Shown in pieces: positions 1 to 5,122 of a DNA stretch of 7,125 nucleotides. The notes below the pieces were generated by a model, which saw nothing but the letters and a program-made list of their open reading frames with translations, was not told the DNA's origin and made no database searches. The stretch covers positions 1-7,125 of the forward strand of contig JANKMV010000107.1 of assembly GCA_024650095.1 (NCBI GenBank). The letters run 5' to 3'. The translations under genes and the position numbers were made by a program. How positions within the stretch are numbered: the stretch's first letter is position 1; each line of letters starts with the position of its first letter. This DNA comes from Bacillota bacterium (GTDB lineage Bacteria > Bacillota > Dethiobacteria > Dethiobacterales > Dethiobacteraceae).

Positions 1-15
1 CACGATAATGACGAG

Positions 16-23
16 CATATTAT
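16..23 (+). promoter_or_regulatory. possible -10 element upstream of the PdaB-like deacetylase
   Basis: Positions 16-22 read CATATTA, which fits the forespore sigma-F/sigma-G -10 pattern CATnnTA; positions 18-23 (TATTAT) also match five of six bases of a sigma-A -10. The matching -35 box would fall at or before the left edge of the window, so only half a promoter can be seen. A forespore promoter would suit a PdaB-type gene, which is sigma-G controlled in Bacillus. The match is short and AT-rich, so chance is a serious alternative. Confidence 0.2.
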
Positions 24-49
24 TTACCTGAAAGGGAGGCTGTATCCCA

Positions 50-820
50 ATGATTGTAAGCGTGGTTCTTTCAAAAAGAAAGAGATGGCTACTGTTACTG
101 GTGGCACTTGCATTGGTCCTCCTCTGCCTATGTAAAATCTTCGGGGGGAGCAATACGAGCGCCACCGTGGGACAAAAAAGGTTAGTGCCCATTTATTATG
201 TTGATACACCGGAGAAGAAAATTGCCATTTCCTTTGATGCGTCGTGGGGGGCAGAGTATACACCCAAAATACTAGATATTCTACGCGAAAACAACTTAAA
301 AACGACGTTTTTCTTAACGGGCTTTTGGATTGATAAGTATCCTGATTTAGTTAAAACAATTGCCAACCAAGGACATGAACTAGGCAATCATACGGCGACC
401 CATCCTCATCTCAATAGTTTGGATAAGGCGGCCATCAAAGGCGAACTGGCGTCCGTCCATGAGTCATTAAAAGAATTATCGGCTCAGAACCCCATCCTCT
501 TTCGCCCCCCGTTTGGCGAATATAGCGATAAAGTAATTGAAGCATGTACTGAAGCGGGATATATCACCATTCAGTGGAGTGTTGATTCGCTCGACTGGAA
601 AGAAATCAGTAAAGATGACATTGTGGAACGCGTCACCAGCAAACTCCATCCTGGCGCCATTGTCCTCTTCCATAACAACGGCCGCTACACCGCTGAGGCA
701 CTCCCGGAGATTATCAGCTTTGCTAAAGACAACGGCTACGAAATCGTGCAGATTTCAGAGCTACTATACAAAGATGATTATTACATCGATACGAGTGATG
801 GTGCCCAGCGCAAAAACTAA
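50..820 (+). CDS. pdaB: PdaB-like membrane-anchored polysaccharide deacetylase (sporulation type)
   Basis: A 256-residue NodB-fold (carbohydrate esterase 4) protein. The start is ATG, 10 nt after AAAGGGAGG (31-39). Residues 1-29 are a basic stretch (KRKR) followed by a leucine-rich hydrophobic segment, so the enzyme is probably an uncleaved signal-anchored protein facing the cell surface or the spore intermembrane space. CE4 motifs in order: motif 1 SFDASWG (61-67), motif 2 HTATH (114-118), motif 3 RPPFG (152-156), motif 4 around WSVDSLDW (176-183), and motif 5 VLFHNN (205-210). Motif 1 keeps the catalytic Asp (D63), but the usual second, metal-binding Asp is Ala64; FDA/FDI followed by SWG is typical of the PdaB/YbaN subgroup. 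The length also fits Bacillus PdaB (about 254 residues), which is needed for late spore maintenance. The family role is N-deacetylation of peptidoglycan amino sugars, but activity with the altered motif is uncertain. It stands alone on the plus strand. Another sporulation deacetylase such as YlxY is possible. Confidence 0.8.
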   Translation: MIVSVVLSKRKRWLLLLVALALVLLCLCKIFGGSNTSATVGQKRLVPIYYVDTPEKKIAISFDASWGAEYTPKILDILRENNLKTTFFLTGFWIDKYPDLVKTIANQGHELGNHTATHPHLNSLDKAAIKGELASVHESLKELSAQNPILFRPPFGEYSDKVIEACTEAGYITIQWSVDSLDWKEISKDDIVERVTSKLHPGAIVLFHNNGRYTAEALPEIISFAKDNGYEIVQISELLYKDDYYIDTSDGAQRKN

Positions 821-833
821 AGGCACAAACGAT

Positions 834-901
834 TAACCCCCGTGCTCAATTCTTCCTTGCGGAAGTTATGGGTACGGGGGTTAGCTTTCGCGGCTATTTT
901 T
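834..901. terminator. long hairpin between convergent genes, probable shared terminator
   Basis: Arms 834-843 (TAACCCCCGT) and 874-883 (ACGGGGGTTA) pair perfectly. The stem continues inward through 844-848/869-873 with two G-U pairs, giving about 15 bp. After a 3x3 internal loop comes a second 5-bp stem (852-856/861-865) capped by TTGC. On the plus strand a T run (897-901) follows 13 nt after the stem, preceded directly by a weak TAGC/GCTA mini-hairpin (882-885/893-896). On the minus strand the tail is only T-rich. Its place between stop codons at 820 and 904 suits a bidirectional terminator. The gap between the strong stem and the T run makes it atypical, so a dispersed repeat or an mRNA-stabilising structure is an alternative. 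Confidence 0.6.
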
Positions 902-903
902 CC

Positions 904-1755
904 CTATAAATACTCTATGACAAAATGATCGCTGTCGAAGTATATCAGATCTCCTTCGTCATAATGCCAAATAGCTTGGAGCACTGTTGGTATTTTGATG
1001 CCGTCAACTTCTTTGTAATCACTACAAATTGCAGTCCAGCTTACATTCTGGGTTGAGCCATCCGTTTCTGTGGCCACTCTGTCCTCGGTGGTGAAGGATG
1101 CCATTTCTCCGCTTTCATTAAATGTAAAAATACCACTAGCTGAAATGCCATAATAGGAGATGGTCGCTTTTACATGGGTATCATCAATGCTTTCCCAAAC
1201 AATAAAGTCTTGTAGGGCTGCGCTGGGAATAAGTAAAGATTCGGCAAGATAGGTGACTAAACTCGCCTTATCCATAGTGTCGCCCCTTTGGTCAAAGAGG
1301 GTATAGACTTTTGCGATCACACCCTTCATGCTCCCCGTTCCGTTAATGTAGGAGTCATACCCCTGAAAGGGAATACCAAACATCGAACTATCAATCAAGG
1401 CAATTCTGTCTGGTTGGTTAACAAAGTTATATTGTGTGTAATCAATTTTAAGCGTCGGTTTATCTCTGCCAGTTTTAAATGGTACATCTTTGAATGTCGC
1501 TTTCATGGAGGACATTTTTTTAGTGCCAATATAACCACAAGCAGTAAAGTATTTTTGCACAGGTACGGGTAAATCTTTAATATCTTCTTCTGTGAAGATG
1601 TCCGTGGTCGCCATTGTCTGTGACATCAGCGTGTTAGAGTCACGCTGGAAATCTGCTTTGATTTTAGAATATGGGACGTTAAAGAATACAACGACTATGA
1701 AGAACACTACCAGCAATATCTTCAATATCATCATCACTTTATTACTCCTCTTCAT
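904..1755 (-). CDS. membrane-anchored DUF6920/DUF6544-like protein of unknown function
   Basis: This 283-residue protein (285 if started two codons earlier at 1761) has a basic N-terminus, one strong hydrophobic segment (about residues 11-28 in the longer numbering) and then a soluble domain, so it is probably an N-terminally anchored extracytoplasmic protein. I read the body as DUF6920/DUF6544-like from memory of the pattern: LPVPVQKYF near residue 64, an aromatic/acidic stretch, GSMKGVIAKVYTLFD (143-157), a YLAESLLIPSAAL block (171-183) and a late DYKEVDGIKIPT (248-259). No enzyme function is established for that family and I see no catalytic motif. On the start: the first ATG (1761) overlaps the upstream stop as ATGA but lies only 2 nt after the GGAG core. 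The second in-frame ATG (1755) is 8 nt from it, which is normal spacing, so I chose it. Either way it is the last gene of the cluster and is probably translationally coupled to the gene before it. Confidence 0.75.
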   Translation of the reverse strand: MKRSNKVMMILKILLVVFFIVVVFFNVPYSKIKADFQRDSNTLMSQTMATTDIFTEEDIKDLPVPVQKYFTACGYIGTKKMSSMKATFKDVPFKTGRDKPTLKIDYTQYNFVNQPDRIALIDSSMFGIPFQGYDSYINGTGSMKGVIAKVYTLFDQRGDTMDKASLVTYLAESLLIPSAALQDFIVWESIDDTHVKATISYYGISASGIFTFNESGEMASFTTEDRVATETDGSTQNVSWTAICSDYKEVDGIKIPTVLQAIWHYDEGDLIYFDSDHFVIEYL

Positions 1756-1757
1756 TT

Positions 1758-3164
1758 TCATCTCTCCCTTGTGTCCACTTTTCTTCTTTTACGCACAATA
1801 AAAAGGAGAACGCAGAGACAAGTAACCGCCATAAAACCTAGGATAATGGGGGTAAAGTAACCAAATGTATTCTGGATATATCCTCTTACCTTATCCCCCA
1901 GTGTAACCTTCTTGTGCGCATACAGCGTAAAAGAGAGATCCTCCTTGGGCAAATCCGGCAAACTTGCTGTATACGTATTGTCTACTCCGGGTGTCAGTGC
2001 AATGGTGCTGTTGATAATGTACGGCGCCTCCGACGGCGTGATAATGGTAATCTGTAAATTAGTAAAATTGCTCCAGTTGGCAGCAGGGTTGATAATATAA
2101 TCGAAAGTGTGTTGAGGGTCCACCGTTTTCCGCTGATCCATCGTGCCAGCTGCCTGATAGCGTACACTCACCTCTCGTTCACTTTGTGGCGGGAAGTGGA
2201 CTGTGTACACTAGCGTTAGCACCCGCTCATTGTTTTCCTCTGCATATAGATCATCTTTAGTGCAATAGCCATTATTGTGTGTAAAATTAGTATCCAGTGC
2301 TTTTGCATACATATTATAGAGTTGAATATCCGAGAGGAACTCAGCGGATAGTAAGTGAGGATTACTTTCTACAGATGCCAATACATATTGCGTAAGTGGG
2401 AGCTTTTGTGTAGAGACTTCATAGGTAAAACGATCTGTCCTGTCTGTGAGTTCTCCGTCTGTAAACGCTGCGCAGGTAAAATCAATCTCCTCACCTAAAA
2501 CAAAAAGCTCAAGTTGTTGTGGGTTAGAACACCACGCCGTAAGTTGAGTTTTTTTCTGCTCACGTCTATAGCCATTAAATCTGTGGCTCAGTAGCTTGGA
2601 TTTTTCCTTCTCGAAAGTAAAATCCACCGTAAAATTGATGGCTTGCTCTGTCGTTGGCGCTACCTCAATGAGATACAGTGTACCCACTTCATTTCCCGTA
2701 AAATGCTGGGACTGATATTGCTTTGTGCTAATATTATTGACGATACTGGCAAAATCAAAGGTGGCTGGCTGATCGTAACCATGGCTCTTCACCGCATCGC
2801 CTAGATAAAGTTCATAGGGTAGGATATCACCATCCGTCGTGATCACAATATCGTCCGCTGATAATGTGGCAAGCGTGCCGACATAGGGGAAGGCCATCTG
2901 CGCAGCTTGTGGCTCATTGGTAGGGTTAACCATAGTATAGGTTGCAGTAACCTCACCCCGTAAACTATAGAAGGAATTGTCGCTCTGGGAAAAATCAAAA
3001 GAAAGGTCTTCTTTTTTTACTTCAATGGGCGAGTTTTTTTCGATGGACATGACGTCTGATGAAGGGTATCCTTGCCAATATACGGGTCCAGAATTGGCAA
3101 ATACCAAAGGAAAATACATAAACATCAACAGGACGACGACAATACATGCTCCACGCTTCTTCAC
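1758..3164 (-). CDS. secreted, C-terminally membrane-anchored protein of unknown function
   Basis: A 468-residue protein with a GTG start, set by AGAGGAG (3174-3180) 9 nt upstream. Residues 1-23 form a signal peptide (KKR, hydrophobic core, likely cleavage after VFA). About 410 residues of probable beta-rich extracellular domain follow, then one transmembrane helix (about 437-457) and a basic tail RKRRK (458-462). This predicts type I topology: domain outside, short tail inside. Cysteines at 212, 231 and 301 lie in the outer domain. The early segment (a short S/N-P-I-x-V-x-x-E-x-L run near 45-54, then a beta stretch with a Y-x-x-x-N pattern and AFPYVG at 91-96) resembles DUF4424-type exported proteins in style, but I cannot assign a family. 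The 3' end overlaps the start of the DUF6920-like gene, and the GNAT gene ends 31 nt upstream. A surface or envelope role is inferred from topology only. Confidence 0.75.
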   Translation of the reverse strand: MKKRGACIVVVLLMFMYFPLVFANSGPVYWQGYPSSDVMSIEKNSPIEVKKEDLSFDFSQSDNSFYSLRGEVTATYTMVNPTNEPQAAQMAFPYVGTLATLSADDIVITTDGDILPYELYLGDAVKSHGYDQPATFDFASIVNNISTKQYQSQHFTGNEVGTLYLIEVAPTTEQAINFTVDFTFEKEKSKLLSHRFNGYRREQKKTQLTAWCSNPQQLELFVLGEEIDFTCAAFTDGELTDRTDRFTYEVSTQKLPLTQYVLASVESNPHLLSAEFLSDIQLYNMYAKALDTNFTHNNGYCTKDDLYAEENNERVLTLVYTVHFPPQSEREVSVRYQAAGTMDQRKTVDPQHTFDYIINPAANWSNFTNLQITIITPSEAPYIINSTIALTPGVDNTYTASLPDLPKEDLSFTLYAHKKVTLGDKVRGYIQNTFGYFTPIILGFMAVTCLCVLLFIVRKRRKVDTRER

Positions 3165-3195
3165 AGCATCACACTCCTCTTCTTACAACGCACGT

Positions 3196-3753
3196 CTACT
3201 CTAGGGCGTGGTTACGCAGCACCATGTGGACATGATCTTCCCATGTACCGTTAATGCGCAAATATTTTTGGGCTACCCCTTCATGATAAAAGTGTAGCTT
3301 CTCTACCACCCTCATGGATCTCACATTATGGGGCATGATGTTGGCTTCTATTCTGTGTAAGTGGAGTTCTGTAAAAGCGTAGCGGATAACCTGTTCTAGC
3401 CCTTCCGTCATCAAGCCTTGATTAATGCTCTGCCCAGCAAGCTTATAGCCTACATGACAGGACTGAAAGGAACCCCGTACAATATTATTGAGCGCAATGA
3501 AGCCAATGATAGATGGTTTTCCTTTTTCATAGATCCATACTTTAAAAAGTCGCCCTTCCGCCATTTCTCGTGAATCACGGAGTAGTTGATTTTGTTGTTC
3601 GCTTACTGTATAAAACTCTTCATCTCTAGCAGATTCCCAGGGAGCAAGAAAGTCGCTATTTTGTTGATAATACGCAAGCACCGCCGCCGCAGAGGATGAG
3701 TCCAACTCTTTAAGCTGTAACCGTGAACTTTCTAAACATATTTGCTTGTGCAT
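3196..3753 (-). CDS. GNAT-family N-acetyltransferase, RimJ/RimL-like
   Basis: This 185-residue cytoplasmic enzyme is of the GNAT_3 (RimJ/RimL) type and is predicted to transfer acetyl from acetyl-CoA to an amino group, in the best-known relatives the N-terminus of a ribosomal protein. Family landmarks: an N-terminal S-x-RLQLKEL strand (10-17), PWE (38-40), IIGFIALNNI (82-91), HVGYKL (100-105), the acetyl-CoA loop GQSINQGLMTEG (107-118, matching the usual Q/R-x-x-G-x-G/A region), and the C-terminal block N-V-R-S-M-R-V-V-E-K-L-x-F-x-x-EG (143-159) followed by LRINGTWEDH (165-174), typical of RimJ-like proteins. His154 replaces the usual Gly of the KLGF motif. ATG start, with GAGGAG (3763-3768) 9 nt before it. 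It follows the P1 peptidase gene by 62 nt and precedes the anchored surface protein by 31 nt. The substrate cannot be read from the sequence; small-molecule or antibiotic acetylation is possible. Confidence 0.9.
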   Translation of the reverse strand: MHKQICLESSRLQLKELDSSSAAAVLAYYQQNSDFLAPWESARDEEFYTVSEQQNQLLRDSREMAEGRLFKVWIYEKGKPSIIGFIALNNIVRGSFQSCHVGYKLAGQSINQGLMTEGLEQVIRYAFTELHLHRIEANIMPHNVRSMRVVEKLHFYHEGVAQKYLRINGTWEDHVHMVLRNHALE

Positions 3754-3815
3754 CTCTCACGACTCCTCGTATAGCGCTATGGCATGATTGGTTCCATAAC
3801 GTTCATCACTGGTTG

Positions 3816-4868
3816 TTATCCCTGTACAATTTCCACGAGCCGCTCTAAGGGTAATGCATGTATTTTCCTCTGCTTTTGCCCCCGCATTGTTTCTGCCATA
3901 CACATGGAGTTAATAATGGCTTCCATGACAGCTTCAATGGCCCCGGCAAAAATGACATCGAGTTGCTCCGATGGGAACATCTTCACATCATAAGCCTCTT
4001 CATTATCATAGGTGTAGCAATTGCCCGTGGAAAAGGTAAGGAAGAAGTCACCGCTCCCTTCTTCGCCCATGGTTCCTAGGTGTGCCAGGGCCAGAGACGC
4101 TTTCTTCGAAACACGCTTGCATTGGGAAGGCAGTAAAGGCGCATCCGTGGCCAGTGTCACTAACAAAGAACCGGCTTGCTCAGGCGTATGCCAGGGCAAA
4201 GGCACTTCTTCTCCGTTTAGAATTGCTCCCACCGCTTTATTTTCAATCACTAATTCCTCTCGCCGACCAAAATTGGTTTGCACAAGGGCACCAATGATAT
4301 AGGTCCCGGCTTCACATGATACCACTCTCGAAGCGGTACCAATGCCACCCTTAAATTCAAAGCACATCATACCAGTACCCCCACCAATATTACCTTCTTC
4401 CACCTCTCCGTCTTTCGCCGTGGTAATCGCTTCAGCCACATCCTCATAGCATACGGATGTCTTCTCCAAGTCACTTAACCAACCATCTGACGTCTCAGCA
4501 ACAACACCATTGGAGAATGGCTCTAGCAGAGGCATACGCCTTGTGGCGCGAGCTAAATAATGATGTACAAGTCCTAGCAAGTGACTGCCCGTAAACACAA
4601 TGGGCGTTACCAACGTACCCGTTTCTTCAAGCCAATGACTACCTGTAAATTCACCTGTGCCGTTGAAGACAAAGAGACCCGCGGCAAAATGGCTGCCTGC
4701 CAGTCTGCCTTGATTGGGTAGAATGACGGTGAGGCCAGAGCAGACATCTTCTTTAATAATGGTTTTATGACCGACAATGACCCCGGCAACGTCTGTAATT
4801 GCATTCAATCTTCCTGTCTTCAAGCGACCAATGGTCAGTCCTAACTCTCTTACTCTTTTTCTTTGCAT
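3816..4868 (-). CDS. P1 (DmpA/BapA) family self-processing aminopeptidase
   Basis: This 350-residue N-terminal-nucleophile hydrolase belongs to peptidase family S58 (L-aminopeptidase/D-esterase, beta-peptidyl aminopeptidase). Landmarks: ITDVAGVIVGHKT (24-36), GLTVILP (45-51), FNGTGE (68-73), the N-IGGGTGMMCFEFKGGIGTASR region (160-181), QTNFGRRE (197-204), AGSLLVTLATDAPLLPSQ (232-249) and GSGDFFLTFST (271-281). By family knowledge the chain cuts itself before the nucleophile Ser. Here that is Gly233-Ser234, giving subunits of about 233 and 117 residues. Ser272 and Asp274 lie 38 and 40 residues after the nucleophile, as Ser288 and Glu290 do in DmpA, so the acidic residue is Asp rather than Glu. 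No signal peptide is seen, so it is probably cytoplasmic. ATG start with GGAGG (4875-4879) 6 nt upstream. It is the first gene of the minus-strand cluster. The substrate (D-amino acid amide, beta-peptide or ordinary N-terminal residue) is not predictable. Confidence 0.93.
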   Translation of the reverse strand: MQRKRVRELGLTIGRLKTGRLNAITDVAGVIVGHKTIIKEDVCSGLTVILPNQGRLAGSHFAAGLFVFNGTGEFTGSHWLEETGTLVTPIVFTGSHLLGLVHHYLARATRRMPLLEPFSNGVVAETSDGWLSDLEKTSVCYEDVAEAITTAKDGEVEEGNIGGGTGMMCFEFKGGIGTASRVVSCEAGTYIIGALVQTNFGRREELVIENKAVGAILNGEEVPLPWHTPEQAGSLLVTLATDAPLLPSQCKRVSKKASLALAHLGTMGEEGSGDFFLTFSTGNCYTYDNEEAYDVKMFPSEQLDVIFAGAIEAVMEAIINSMCMAETMRGQKQRKIHALPLERLVEIVQG

Positions 4869-4890
4869 TAAAACCCTCCACTTTTTTTCT

Positions 4891-4949
4891 TTATATATGT
4901 AATGCTTTTATCACAGTCACGTAAATCACATTGGCGTTACTACCTCCTT
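4891..4949 (-). other. orphan consensus Shine-Dalgarno with start-stop / 12-codon mini-ORF
   Basis: A perfect AAGGAGG (4949-4943) stands about 75 nt upstream of the P1 peptidase start, with no long frame behind it. Eleven nt after it comes ATG immediately followed by TGA (4931-4926). A GTG (4929) opens a 12-codon frame (MIYVTVIKALHI) ending in TAA at 4891. It may be a leader peptide, a start-stop element or the remnant of a lost gene. It overlaps the candidate promoter above, so both cannot be used on the same transcript. Nothing proves that it is translated. Confidence 0.25.
4892..4920 (-). promoter_or_regulatory. candidate sigma-A-type promoter for the four-gene cluster
   Basis: On the minus strand GTGACT (4920-4915) and TATATA (4897-4892) are separated by 17 nt. 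Each box matches four of six consensus bases. Transcription would start near 4885, just upstream of the GGAGG of the P1 peptidase gene, giving a very short leader. The region is AT-rich, so chance matches are likely, and a promoter further upstream is equally possible. Confidence 0.3.
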
Positions 4950-5007
4950 AAGCGTAATGTACCATGCAAACCATTTTACACTAACAACTATTTCTATCAT
5001 ACTTCTT

Positions 5008-5067
5008 GTAGAAAGTCACTGATTCCTGCAGGCTTATCTCCCAAATATGAGTGCTAATGACTTCTAC
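5008..5067 (-). repeat. inverted repeat, possible leader structure or operator
   Basis: On the minus strand GTAGAAGTCA (5067-5058) is followed 39 nt later by TGACTTTCTAC (5018-5008). The arms form 10 bp with one bulged base. The loop contains a further CCTGCAGG palindrome (5025-5032). It lies just after the spoIIP terminator and upstream of the P1 peptidase cluster, so it could be a 5' leader structure or a protein binding site. It matches no riboswitch class I recognise. Confidence 0.35.
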
Positions 5068-5070
5068 TAA

Positions 5071-5110
5071 ACAACAAAAGTGCGACAGATGAACGTCTCC
5101 TGTCACACTT
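5071..5110 (-). terminator. rho-independent terminator of spoIIP
   Basis: Twelve nt after the spoIIP stop codon, the minus-strand arms AAGTGTGACAG (5110-5100) and CTGTCGCACTT (5088-5078) pair over 11 bp with a single G-U, around an 11-nt loop. The T-rich tail TTGTTGTTT follows directly. This is a standard intrinsic terminator and separates the spoIIP unit from the peptidase cluster. Confidence 0.9.
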
Positions 5111-5122
5111 GGAAAGTAGAGC

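Noticed and set aside
537..836. Alternative plus-strand frame overlapping the deacetylase
   Set aside because: It is out of frame with the conserved CE4 motifs and overlaps them; it is a shadow frame.
1756..1761. First ATG of the DUF6920-like gene as its start
   Set aside because: It lies only 2 nt from the Shine-Dalgarno core; the second ATG at 1755 has normal spacing. The choice changes only two residues and is not certain.
3771..3780. ATAGCGCTAT perfect palindrome
   Set aside because: Ten bases, isolated, not placed near a promoter; it overlaps the weak hairpin already noted.
4021..4302. Plus-strand open frames inside the P1 peptidase gene
   Set aside because: They are antisense to a well-conserved enzyme, lack ribosome binding sites and show no recognisable protein features.
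4991..5014. TTTCTA/TAGAAA inverted repeat with a 12-nt spacer
   Set aside because: Six-base AT-rich arms are expected by chance in such a region, and it overlaps the stronger repeat at 5008-5067.
4869..5122. Possible riboswitch or T-box in the leader of the peptidase cluster
   Set aside because: I see none of the signature sequences I know (for example a T-box TGGnACCGCG or TPP CTGAGA) and no terminator before the peptidase gene; only an unclassified inverted repeat remains.
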